Shown: positions 1-6,990, counted from the stretch's first letter. The stretch: 7,096 nucleotides of DNA from an uncultured Clostridium sp. (GCA_900551225.1 URUZ01000331.1:1-7096), one strand, 5' to 3'. The notes: a model not told the origin generated them from the letters alone. A program made the numbers and translations.

Positions 1-115
1 TCCTGGGCCTGCACGGCTTCTCCCGCCGTCTCCGCCAGTGCAGGAACAGCCGCCGATGCACAAATGCCAGCGAGATTCCTGCCGCCCATATTGCCTGCCT
101 CAAATGTCTCCTCAT
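1..115 (-). CDS. 5' end of a probable exported protein gene, cut by the window edge; frame appears to shift
   Basis: Only about 38 codons are present and the product cannot be identified. The ATG at 115 has a good Shine-Dalgarno site (AAGGAAGGG, 6 nt away) and a strong promoter upstream. From it the reading is MRRHLRQAIWAAGISLAFV, a basic start followed by a hydrophobic core typical of a signal peptide. After about position 60 this frame becomes an arginine-rich string (HRRLFLHWRRRR) typical of GC-rich DNA read out of frame. Another frame then gives ASAAVPALAETAG, an ideal signal-peptide end with an ALA cleavage site and Ala/Glu-rich mature start. A one-base loss near 59-62, or a sequencing error, would explain this. 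The alternative is an unshifted start at 89 in the second frame (MGGRNLAGICASAAVPALA), preceded by GAGG; its signal peptide has a weaker basic region. The exported nature is inferred from composition only. Confidence 0.5.
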   Translation of the reverse strand, partial: MRRHLRQAIWAAGISLAFVHRRLFLHWRRRREKPCRPR

Positions 116-121
116 ATGCTT

Positions 122-130
122 CCCTTCCTT
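122..130 (-). promoter_or_regulatory. Shine-Dalgarno site of the left-edge gene
   Basis: The minus strand reads AAGGAAGGG followed by six bases and then ATG at 115. It is a much better ribosome-binding site than the GAGG before the alternative ATG at 89, so it favours 115 as the true start and makes the later frame change look like a genuine discontinuity. Confidence 0.6.
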
Positions 131-133
131 TTC

Positions 134-160
134 AAATATTATCAACATCATATAATATTT
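134..160. repeat. Perfect 9-bp AT-rich inverted repeat over a promoter
   Basis: AAATATTAT at 134-142 and ATAATATTT at 152-160 are exact reverse complements separated by nine bases. The repeat spans the -10 element and the expected transcription start of the promoter at 147-175. It could be an operator for a dimeric repressor. It is unlikely to be a terminator: the stem has no G or C and no T-run follows it on either strand. Confidence 0.5.
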
Positions 161-175
161 AAAAAAGAAGGTCAA
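147..175 (-). promoter_or_regulatory. Sigma-A-type promoter for the left-edge gene
   Basis: The minus strand has TTGACC (plus 170-175) as -35 and TATGAT (plus 147-152) as -10, separated by exactly 17 bp; each box is one mismatch from consensus. Transcription should begin near 140, leaving a leader of about 25 nt before the ATG at 115. It lies in the 84-bp gap after trkH, so the left-edge gene probably has its own transcript even if some read-through from trkH occurs. I see no clear intrinsic terminator in this gap. Confidence 0.7.
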
Positions 176-199
176 CAAAAGTCACAGTTATTTCACAGA

Positions 200-1639
200 T
201 CAGCGTTTTCTCCAGGTTCCCGGCGATAAGAGCACCAGCATGGGGAAGATCTCCAGCCGCCCTGCCAGCATGTCAAAGATCAGAACCATCTTCGACAGCG
301 CGGACAGGCCGGAGAAGTTGGAAGCCGGTCCCACCTCGGAGATTCCGGGGCCAATGTTGTTGAGGGTGGCCACCACCGCGGAGAAGGAGGTTCCGAAATC
401 AAAGTTGTCCAGGCTCACCAGAAGCACTGAGACGGCCAGAATCCCAAAATACACGATAATAAAGGCATTGAGGGAGCGCAGGGTCTTGTGCTCCAAAGGT
501 TTGCCCTCGAATTTCAGCACCTTTACGCTTCTGGGATGGATGACGGAGGCCATCTCCTTTTTGATCTCCTTGAAGGCGATCATCACACGGGATACCTTCA
601 TACCGCCGCCGGTGCTGCCTGCGCAGGCGCCGATGAACATGATCATCAGCAGGATGGTCTTGGAGAACTCCGGCCACTGGTTAAAGTCCACCGTGGAATA
701 TCCTGTGGTGGTGATGATGGAGGACACCTGGAACGCAGCGTGGTGAAGTGCAGTCAGCACATTGGGGAACATGGACGCCGTGTTGATGGTAATCAGCAGG
801 ATGCTCACAGCGACTATGGCCAGATATCCTCTCAACTCCTCACAGCGCAGGGCATCCCCGGGTTTGCGGATCAGCATCAGATAATAAACGTTAAAGTTCA
901 CGCCGAATATCAGCATGAACACAGTAATCACATTCTGCTGGTAGGCTGTGTAGCCCGCCTGCCCGAAATTCCGGCAGGAGAAGCCCCCTGTTCCGGCCGC
1001 GCCGAAGGTCATGCAGAGACTGTCAAAGAGAGGCATTTTCCCCAATAAAAGCAGAATCAGCATGACCACTGTGAGAAACAGGTAAATTGAATACAGAATC
1101 TTGGCCGTGAAACGGATCTTGGGCACCAGCTTTCCCACGGAGGGACCAGGACTCTCCGCCCGCATAATGTGCATATTGTAGTCCCCTGTCATGGGAAGCA
1201 CTGCCAACAGAAACACCAGGATACCCATGCCGCCGATCCAGTGGGAGAAGCTGCGCCACATCAGCGAAGCCTTGGACAAGTCCTCCACCTGGACCAGAAT
1301 GCTGGCTCCCGTGGTGGTGAAGCCTGACACGATCTCAAACATGGCATCCTCAAAGTTGGTGATCTCCCCGCCCAGCATAAAGGGCAGGCAGCCAAACAGG
1401 CTGAGAACGATCCAGCCCAGGGACACTGTGACGAAACCTTCCCTGGCAAAGAACACCTTGCTCTTAGGCTTCCTGCGGACGCAGAGAAAGCCCAGCAGCC
1501 CGCACAGGGCTGCCACGGCCAGATAACAGAAGCCGATGCGTTCCTGATACACAACTGCTGTCAGGCACGGTATCAGCATAAACAGGGCCTCAATATTCAT
1601 AATCCAGCCCAGCATATAGATAATTATTCCGCTGTTCAT
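200..1639 (-). CDS. trkH: Trk potassium uptake system membrane subunit TrkH
   Basis: This is the membrane, ion-conducting subunit of a Trk-type K+ uptake system. The 479-residue length matches TrkH (about 480) rather than the shorter KtrB. Four pore-loop filter motifs are visible: TTTGAS (G111), GTGGFS (216-221), TTTGYS (G313) and NNIGPG (G430), one per K+-channel-like repeat, with hydrophobic helices between them. The glycine-rich GSTGGGMKV at 341-349 matches the intramembrane gating loop of the third repeat, and the protein ends in the basic tail WRKR. The ATG at 1639 is preceded by AGGCGGGG at suitable spacing; an internal Met at residue 14 is a less likely start. It follows trkA by 11 bp, so the pair is co-transcribed. 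TrkA-bound nucleotide is expected to control opening. No truncation or missing filter residue is seen. Confidence 0.96.
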   Translation of the reverse strand: MNSGIIIYMLGWIMNIEALFMLIPCLTAVVYQERIGFCYLAVAALCGLLGFLCVRRKPKSKVFFAREGFVTVSLGWIVLSLFGCLPFMLGGEITNFEDAMFEIVSGFTTTGASILVQVEDLSKASLMWRSFSHWIGGMGILVFLLAVLPMTGDYNMHIMRAESPGPSVGKLVPKIRFTAKILYSIYLFLTVVMLILLLLGKMPLFDSLCMTFGAAGTGGFSCRNFGQAGYTAYQQNVITVFMLIFGVNFNVYYLMLIRKPGDALRCEELRGYLAIVAVSILLITINTASMFPNVLTALHHAAFQVSSIITTTGYSTVDFNQWPEFSKTILLMIMFIGACAGSTGGGMKVSRVMIAFKEIKKEMASVIHPRSVKVLKFEGKPLEHKTLRSLNAFIIVYFGILAVSVLLVSLDNFDFGTSFSAVVATLNNIGPGISEVGPASNFSGLSALSKMVLIFDMLAGRLEIFPMLVLLSPGTWRKR

Positions 1640-1650
1640 AGTCCCCGCCT

Positions 1651-3006
1651 TTACTTTAAGATGTCGCTGAGGTCATTTAAACCAGCGTGAGTCGTCACGA
1701 TGATAACCGTGTCCCCGGCCTCTATGGTGTCCTTGCCCCTGGGGGTGATGATGCGGCCTCTCCGGTTGATGCAGGCTACCAGCAGGCTGCTCTTTAAGGG
1801 AAGGGTCTCCAGCGGGATTCCCACCACCGGTGAATCGTTCTTCACACGGAACTCCAGGGCCTCCGCCTTGTCGGCGGCAATCTTGTACAGGGTCTCCACA
1901 TTGCTTCCCATGGAATTCTGCATACCACGGACATACTGAAGGATCAGGTCGGCAGTTACCAGCTTGGGATAGACCACGCTTCCCAGATTCAGGGAATTAA
2001 TTACATTTTCAAATGCAATCTTGTTGACCTTTGTGATCAGCTTGGCATTCGACTGGCTGGCCGCGTACAGGGACAGCATGATATTCTCCTCGTCAAAGCC
2101 GGTGAGGGAGGCAAATGCCTCGGTCTGGCGGATTCCCTCCTCCAGCAGAAGCTTCTGGTCCGAACCGTCGCCGTGGATGATCATAGCCCCGGGAAGGAGC
2201 TGACTCAGCTCCCGGCAGCGCTCCTCGTTCTGCTCGATGATCTTAATCTTGATCTTGGTGTCGGACAGAGCCTTTGACAGGTAGTAGGTCAGCTTTCCGC
2301 CGCCCACAAACATGGCGTTTTTAACGGTATTGTTCACGATGCCCGCCTTCTTGAAGAAGTCGTGGGAATCGCCGTGGTGAGCGATAAAGGAGATCTTGTC
2401 GCCGGACTGCATCTCAAAATTACCGTCCGGGATCACCACTTCCTCCCCCCGCTCCACCGCGCAGATCAGCACATTGCTGCGAAGCCTGGATACCACGTCC
2501 ATCACCTTCATGTTGTGCAGAATGGAGTCCCTGGGAATCATAAACTTCAGCAGCTCAATACGCCCCTTGGCGAACAGCTCAATCTTGATGGCTGATGGAA
2601 ACCGCAGAAGCCTGGATATCTCCATGGCGGCCGCCAGCTCCGGGTTGATGGCCAGGGACAGGTTCAGCTCCTCACGGATATAGTTGATCTCAGCAGAATA
2701 CTCCGGGTTGCGGATTCTGGCGATGGTGTGGCAGTTACCCGCTTTTTTGGCAATCAGGCAGCAGAGCATGTTCAGCTCGTCCGAGTTAGTGGTGGCAATC
2801 ATCAGATCCGCTTCCTTGATGCCCGCCTCCATCTGTACCTGGTAGATGGCTCCGTTGCCGTTCACCGCCATCACATCGATGCTGTCCGTGACAGACTGAA
2901 GCGCCATCTGGTCACTGTCAATCAGCGTAATATCGTGATGTTCACTGTTCAGCTGCTCTGCCAGTGTGACTCCCACTTTACCGCAGCCGACAATTATGAT
3001 TTTCAT
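1651..3006 (-). CDS. trkA: Trk system regulatory subunit TrkA (double RCK protein)
   Basis: This is the cytosolic NAD(H)/nucleotide-binding gating subunit that assembles under TrkH and controls K+ uptake. The 451 residues contain two RCK units in tandem. The first Rossmann domain begins with GCGKVG (7-12) after a hydrophobic strand, has the acidic residue D30 at the end of strand 2, and NGNGA at 50-54. Its RCK_C domain covers roughly 140-220. The second Rossmann domain begins with VGGGKL (234-239), has E258 in the equivalent acidic position and HGDGSD at 278-283, followed by a second RCK_C domain around 375-451. Two RCK units in one chain indicate TrkA rather than single-unit KtrA. The second glycine motif is less canonical, a common pattern in this family. 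The ATG at 3006 has AAGGGG eight bases upstream. It starts 14 bp after rng and precedes trkH by 11 bp. Confidence 0.96.
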   Translation of the reverse strand: MKIIIVGCGKVGVTLAEQLNSEHHDITLIDSDQMALQSVTDSIDVMAVNGNGAIYQVQMEAGIKEADLMIATTNSDELNMLCCLIAKKAGNCHTIARIRNPEYSAEINYIREELNLSLAINPELAAAMEISRLLRFPSAIKIELFAKGRIELLKFMIPRDSILHNMKVMDVVSRLRSNVLICAVERGEEVVIPDGNFEMQSGDKISFIAHHGDSHDFFKKAGIVNNTVKNAMFVGGGKLTYYLSKALSDTKIKIKIIEQNEERCRELSQLLPGAMIIHGDGSDQKLLLEEGIRQTEAFASLTGFDEENIMLSLYAASQSNAKLITKVNKIAFENVINSLNLGSVVYPKLVTADLILQYVRGMQNSMGSNVETLYKIAADKAEALEFRVKNDSPVVGIPLETLPLKSSLLVACINRRGRIITPRGKDTIEAGDTVIIVTTHAGLNDLSDILK

Positions 3007-3020
3007 AATAGATACCCCTT

Positions 3021-4223
3021 TTATTTTTCATCAGTATTTGACGCCACCTGTTCATGCAGGGGACGGCGCACTTTTTTGCGGGTCATCTCCACCAGGTTCA
3101 GCTTAGTCATCTCCACCACTGTGGTCTTAATGGGATCTTTGGCCGTCACCTCCGACAGATGCCGCAGCAGCAGCTCCCGGTCCCCCTCCTTCTCCAGGTC
3201 AATAAAATCCACGATTATGATTCCGGACAGGTTGCGCAGCCTGAGCTGCCGTCCGATCTCCTCCGCGGCTTCCAGATTGATCTTTAAAATCGTTTCCTGC
3301 AATGTCTTTTTGCCGGAGTATTTGCCTGTATTTACATCAATCACCACCATGGCTTCCGTGGGCTCGATCACCAGGTATCCGCCGGATTTCAGCCAGACGC
3401 GGCAGCTCATAGCATCTTCCATAGCCTTCTCCAGGCTATAAACCTTGGACAGCCCAACTAACGGATCATTGTAGAAGGAAAGGCGCTCCAGATCCTCCTT
3501 CTGGTGATCCCTCAGATACCTGCCCAGCTCCTGGTAATAATCCTCCTGATCCGTGACAATGGATTCCAGGCAGCCTGTATAAGTATCCCGCAGGCTGGCA
3601 ATATAGCCCGGCAGAGAACGGTACAGGCAGCTGTAGCAGGTTCTGTGCCCGCTCTCCTCCAGAACTCTCTGATAAATCAAAAACAGGCTGTCCAGCTCCT
3701 CCAAGATCTGCTCAGGCTCTGCCCCAGCCGCGTTGGTGCGCACAATAAGGCCGCAGTCCCTGTATCCGCGGCTTGCGGCCGCCTCCTCCAGCAGAGGCTT
3801 TAAACGGCGTTTGAGTGCCGGATCGGACAGCTTGGCGGAGAAGTTGATCCCGGCCTTATTGGGGGTCAGCACACAGTAGCGGCCTGTGAAGGTGAGCCGG
3901 CCCGTCAGCACCGGGGCCTTGGTCTTTACTGCATCCTTGGATACCTGTACAATCAGTTCGTCACCTGGACTCAGCTTTTTTGCGCCGGGCCGGTTTAAAA
4001 CCACCGGCCGGTTCTCCTCCAGGCTGTAATAGCCGGTCTGCCCATCTCCGATTTCAATGAAAGCGGCCCCGATATTGGAGACTACCTTCTGGACCTTACC
4101 GATGTAGATATTATCCAGCAGGGTGCTGCTCTCCGGTTCTAAGGTCAGGGAGGAAGCCTTGCCGTCCGTAAATACGGCGGTCAGTACCTTGCCTTTCCAT
4201 CTTGTTATAACCAGTTTGTCCAT
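3021..4223 (-). CDS. rng: Ribonuclease G (RNase E/G family), short form lacking the zinc-link
   Basis: This is a single-strand-specific endoribonuclease for rRNA maturation and mRNA turnover. The 400-residue protein has an N-terminal S1 RNA-binding domain (about 37-120, with IYIGKVQKVVSNIGAAFIEI), a 5'-sensor motif GLIVRTN (R162, T163, matching R169/T170 of E. coli RNase E) and a DNase I-like catalytic domain. The metal-binding aspartates are D296 (VVIDVNTG) and D339 (IIVDFIDL); their 43-residue separation equals D303-D346 of E. coli RNase E. The chain ends at LVEMTRKKVRRPLHEQVASNTDEK positions 377-400, exactly where the CPxCxGxG zinc-link would follow, so that motif and the small domain are absent. 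The start at 4223 is chosen because its ATG overlaps the upstream stop (TAATG) and MDKLVITRW begins family homology; an in-frame ATG at 4334 would add 37 residues of low-complexity shadow sequence. trkA follows 14 bp downstream. Confidence 0.95.
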   Translation of the reverse strand: MDKLVITRWKGKVLTAVFTDGKASSLTLEPESSTLLDNIYIGKVQKVVSNIGAAFIEIGDGQTGYYSLEENRPVVLNRPGAKKLSPGDELIVQVSKDAVKTKAPVLTGRLTFTGRYCVLTPNKAGINFSAKLSDPALKRRLKPLLEEAAASRGYRDCGLIVRTNAAGAEPEQILEELDSLFLIYQRVLEESGHRTCYSCLYRSLPGYIASLRDTYTGCLESIVTDQEDYYQELGRYLRDHQKEDLERLSFYNDPLVGLSKVYSLEKAMEDAMSCRVWLKSGGYLVIEPTEAMVVIDVNTGKYSGKKTLQETILKINLEAAEEIGRQLRLRNLSGIIIVDFIDLEKEGDRELLLRHLSEVTAKDPIKTTVVEMTKLNLVEMTRKKVRRPLHEQVASNTDEK

Positions 4224-4960
4224 TACTTGATCTCTTCTCCCAGATCTTCCAGGGAGACGAACTTGTGCTCTCCCCCCTCTTTTTCCGCCTCGGAGTCCCG
4301 ATCTGTGTAGACCTCTTCCCTCTGGGCCATCCATGCGAACCGCGGCCGCTCCTGCCCCAGAGAACCATAGTAGGCATCCAGCACCAGATCCGGCTTGATG
4401 TTGGAAACGCTGCCTGTGGAGATCTTCATAAACAGAGCCGGCCTGTCCTCCTCACTGATCACCTTCAGCTCATAGACCAGGGGCTTAATGTTCAGCTCCG
4501 CCTGGCCTCTCTTGGTCTTCTTGGTCACCAGTATGGAGTCCTGGCGGTAGAATTCCAGCAGGCCATTCAGCCATTCCTCTGTATTTTCCGGCTCATAGCC
4601 GGGGCGCAGGCGCATGGTATAGTCCGCGGCGGCCACAATGGACATGGCGTTGCCCGCAGTGTCGGGAAGCAGACGGTAGCTGACAATCTCAAAGCCTTCG
4701 GCCATCTGGGCGTTCAGGCGCTCTATCATGGTTTGGGAATCATCGGTGTTCAGCACTTCGATGTCCACATACTCGCCGCTGCTGGTGTTGCCCACGCCCA
4801 GAGGCGCTGCAAAGGACATGATCTGGTGGGGGCTGAAGCCCTCGCTGTAGCGGATGTCCACATCAGCCCTGCGGATTGCCTTCTGGAAATAGCGCATCAC
4901 ATCCAGGTGGCCGATGAATTTCATGTTGCCGTATTTTTTAAATTTGATTCTTATCTTCAT
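4223..4960 (-). CDS. DUF2344 / TIGR03936 radical SAM-linked protein
   Basis: This 245-residue protein matches the DUF2344 (TIGR03936, 'sam_1_link') family, which accompanies TIGR03960 radical SAM enzymes as a neighbour or as a fused C-terminal domain. Its biochemical role is not established to my knowledge. Family landmarks are the basic N-terminus MKIRIKFKKYGNMKFIGHLD, the RRADVDIRYSEGFSPHQ segment (about 30-46), FAAPLGVG (50-57) and the following GEYVDIEV. The highly charged C-terminus (about 212-245, many Glu and Lys) is probably flexible. No signal peptide or membrane segment is seen, so it is cytosolic. Its ATG at 4960 overlaps the radical SAM stop by four bases (ATGA) and is preceded by GGAAGGA; its TAA overlaps the rng ATG by one base. 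This dense coupling suggests balanced production of all three proteins. A role as substrate-binding or RNA-recognition partner of the radical SAM enzyme is inference. Confidence 0.9.
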   Translation of the reverse strand: MKIRIKFKKYGNMKFIGHLDVMRYFQKAIRRADVDIRYSEGFSPHQIMSFAAPLGVGNTSSGEYVDIEVLNTDDSQTMIERLNAQMAEGFEIVSYRLLPDTAGNAMSIVAAADYTMRLRPGYEPENTEEWLNGLLEFYRQDSILVTKKTKRGQAELNIKPLVYELKVISEEDRPALFMKISTGSVSNIKPDLVLDAYYGSLGQERPRFAWMAQREEVYTDRDSEAEKEGGEHKFVSLEDLGEEIK

Positions 4961-6843
4961 ACTTTAGTTCCTTCCGCAGGCACCCTGGTCTCATAGCATA
5001 CGCCTCCGTCGAATTTAAGCGCTCCGCAGGCGGAGCATTTCTGACGGCAGTTGGGGGTCACCTTTTCTTCCAGAGCGTTCTTCCACTCTCTCTTTAAAAA
5101 TTCCTTGCTGACGCCGGCATCGATGAAATCCCACGGGAACAGCTCGTCCAGGCTTCTCTCCCTGGTGGTATAAAAATCAATGGAAACGCCGCAGGTCTCA
5201 AAGGCCTTCATCCAGATATCATTGTCAAAATGCTCTGACCAGGAGTCATAAAGGGCGCCGTTTTTGTAGGCTTCCTCAATCACTGCCCCTGTGCGGCGGT
5301 CGCCTCTGGCCAGAACGCCCTCCAGCACAGTCAGCTCCGCCTCGTGCCAGTTGTATTTCAGGCTCTTGAAATTCAGCATCTTGCGGAACTTGCCGCGCAC
5401 AATATTGGCCCGCTCCAGGAATTCTTCCTTGGTGCACATTCTGGCCCACTGGAAGGGAGTAAATGGCTTAGGAACAAAGAAGGAGGAACTGGCCACCACC
5501 TGCACCTTGCCGTTGCGCTGTTCCTTGGGAATCTCATAGTAAGCCTCCGCAATCTTCTCGGACAGCAGGGCGATTCCCTCCATGTCCTCCACGGTCTCAG
5601 TGGGCAGACCCAGCATAAAGTACAGCTTCACCCGGTTCCAGCCCGCCTCAAATGCGTCTGTGGCGCCTTTTAAGATCACTTCCTCTGTCAGGCCCTTGTT
5701 GATGACATCCCGCAGCCTCTGGGAACCGGCCTCCGGCGCAAAAGTCAGGCTGCTCTTCTTCACGTCCTGGACCTTGCTCATCACGTCCAGGGAGAAGGCA
5801 TCGATGCGCAGGGAAGGCAGGGAGATGTTCACACCTTTGCCCTTGAACTCATCGATGAGGAAATTCACCAGACCTTCCAGATAGGTGTAGTCGCTGGAAC
5901 TTAAGGAGCTGAGGGAGATCTCGTCATTGCCCGTGCTCTTTAACATATGGTAGGCATAGCGCTTCAGATACTCCAGGCTGTGCTCCCTCAGCGGACGGTA
6001 CACGTCTCCTGCCTGGCAGAAACGGCAGCCGCGGATACAGCCGCGCTGGATCTCCAGGACAACCCGGTCCTGGGTCACCTTGGTGTAGGGCACCAGGGGT
6101 GTCTCAATATAGCCCACATCATCCATGTTGACCACCATCTGTTTGGTAATGGTCTCTTTAGCATGGGGATTGTTGGGCTTAAAAGAACGGATCGTGCCGT
6201 CCTCGTGATATTCCACATCGTAAAATGCGGGGACATAGATGCCGGGAATCTCCGCAGCCATCTCCAGGAAGGCCTTCCTGCCGCCGCCCGCCGCCTTGTT
6301 CTCCTTGTAGCGGTCCATCAGTTCAAAGTAAACAGTTTCACCCTCGCCGATATAAAACAAGTCGAAGAACTCTGCCAGCGGTTCCGGGTTGTAGGCACAG
6401 GGACCTCCGCCGATCACAATGGGGTCCTGCTCCCCGCGGTCACATGCGTGAAGAGGGATCTGGGATAAGTCCAGCACCTGCAGAATATTGGTGTAGCACA
6501 TCTCATACTGCAGGGTGATTCCCAGAAAATCAAAGTCCTTCACCGGCTCCTGGGACTCCAGTGCAAACAGCGGAATCTTCTTCTCCCGCATAATGGGATC
6601 TAAATCTGTCCATGGGGAATAGACCCGCTCACAGTAGATATCCTCCCTGCTGTTGAACATGGAATACAGAATCTGGATGCCCAGATGAGACATGCCGATT
6701 TCGTAGACGTCAGGGAAACACATGGCAAAGCGGATATCCACTTTTTTCGGGTCCTTATTTACCGTATTTACCTCGCCCCCGATATAGCGGGCGGGCTGTT
6801 GGATACTTAGTAATATTTCATCATTTAAAGCTAGTTTTCTCAT
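4957..6843 (-). CDS. TIGR03960-family radical SAM protein with N-terminal B12-binding-like region
   Basis: This 628-residue protein is a radical SAM enzyme of the uncharacterised TIGR03960 family. The [4Fe-4S] motif is C269-X3-C273-X2-C276 in RGCIRGCRFCQAGDVYRP, the order and spacing expected for SAM cleavage. The N-terminal half (about 35-180) resembles the B12-binding-like domain of related enzymes, with VIGGGPCA at 143-150 and YIGEGET at 164-170, but I see no clear DxHxxG cobalamin motif. Further landmarks are SLPSLRID (341-348), SLTFAPEAGSQRLR (365-378) and KLYFMLGLPTET (406-417). A second cysteine set, C599-X3-C603-X2-C606 plus C616, lies at the extreme C-terminus and may hold another cluster or zinc. 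The ATG at 6843 has AAGGA six bases upstream. The last codons overlap the DUF2344 gene by 4 bp. The substrate is unknown; the rng context hints at RNA modification, which is inference. Confidence 0.93.
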   Translation of the reverse strand: MRKLALNDEILLSIQQPARYIGGEVNTVNKDPKKVDIRFAMCFPDVYEIGMSHLGIQILYSMFNSREDIYCERVYSPWTDLDPIMREKKIPLFALESQEPVKDFDFLGITLQYEMCYTNILQVLDLSQIPLHACDRGEQDPIVIGGGPCAYNPEPLAEFFDLFYIGEGETVYFELMDRYKENKAAGGGRKAFLEMAAEIPGIYVPAFYDVEYHEDGTIRSFKPNNPHAKETITKQMVVNMDDVGYIETPLVPYTKVTQDRVVLEIQRGCIRGCRFCQAGDVYRPLREHSLEYLKRYAYHMLKSTGNDEISLSSLSSSDYTYLEGLVNFLIDEFKGKGVNISLPSLRIDAFSLDVMSKVQDVKKSSLTFAPEAGSQRLRDVINKGLTEEVILKGATDAFEAGWNRVKLYFMLGLPTETVEDMEGIALLSEKIAEAYYEIPKEQRNGKVQVVASSSFFVPKPFTPFQWARMCTKEEFLERANIVRGKFRKMLNFKSLKYNWHEAELTVLEGVLARGDRRTGAVIEEAYKNGALYDSWSEHFDNDIWMKAFETCGVSIDFYTTRERSLDELFPWDFIDAGVSKEFLKREWKNALEEKVTPNCRQKCSACGALKFDGGVCYETRVPAEGTKV

Positions 6844-6893
6844 GGCTTTTCCTTATTTATTGTGCTGTTTGCACAGTATTTTGGGTTTATAGT

Positions 6894-6990
6894 AAAGGCC
6901 TGTTTGAATCGAAAAGAACTTGAATTTGCGTCCTTATTTGCTCTTTTTCACTCTTTTTCTCACCCCTTTTTCGAAGAAAATCAGGCCTTT
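6894..6990 (-). promoter_or_regulatory. Possible structured 5' leader of the operon
   Basis: Within the predicted leader RNA, AAAGGCCTG (plus 6982-6990) can pair perfectly with CAGGCCTTT (plus 6894-6902), closing a 97-nt domain. Inside it, TTTTC/GAAAA (6976-6980 with 6968-6972) forms a small hairpin with a 3-nt loop. GAAAAAGAGC (6940-6949) can pair with GTTCTTTTC (6911-6919) as nine pairs, including one G-U and one bulge, around a 20-nt loop. The internal stems are AT-rich and the closing helix has only five G-C pairs, so chance pairing is possible. It matches no riboswitch or T-box consensus that I recognise, and no T-run follows to make a terminator. Confidence 0.3.
6941..6960. repeat. Two tandem copies of a 10-bp purine/pyrimidine unit
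   Basis: The plus strand reads CTCTTTTTCA then CTCTTTTTCT, identical in nine of ten bases. In the leader RNA this appears as two purine-only GAAAAAGAG blocks. They may bind a protein or pair with the downstream TTCTTTTC; they may equally be low-complexity leader sequence. Confidence 0.6.

Noticed and set aside
116..199. Intrinsic terminator after trkH
   Set aside because: The only inverted repeat (134-160) is entirely A/T, lacks a following T-run, and overlaps a promoter. The two CTGTGA copies at 184-197 are direct repeats and cannot form a hairpin.
38..229. 63-codon plus-strand open frame at the left edge
   Set aside because: It crosses the minus-strand promoter and the end of trkH, with no domain or ribosome-binding site to support it.
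488..1048. 186-codon plus-strand open frame inside trkH
   Set aside because: It is His/Gln-rich shadow sequence opposite conserved TrkH pore segments.
2728..3441. 237-codon plus-strand open frame spanning trkA and rng
   Set aside because: It is antisense to two well-supported genes, crosses their junction, and its translation is low in recognisable structure.
4224..4334. Longer RNase G start at the in-frame ATG at 4334, adding 37 residues
   Set aside because: The extra residues are Gly/Arg-rich shadow of the DUF2344 gene with no family homology. The ATG at 4223 overlaps the upstream stop and starts the conserved sequence.
4265..4996. 243-codon open frame on the plus strand across the DUF2344 gene
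   Set aside because: It is fully antisense to a recognised family, has no good ribosome-binding site or recognisable domain, and arises from codon bias of the minus-strand gene.
6889..6894. Second promoter close to the radical SAM gene, with TACTAT as -10
   Set aside because: No reasonable -35 lies 16-18 bp upstream; the promoter at 7064-7092 is clearly better.
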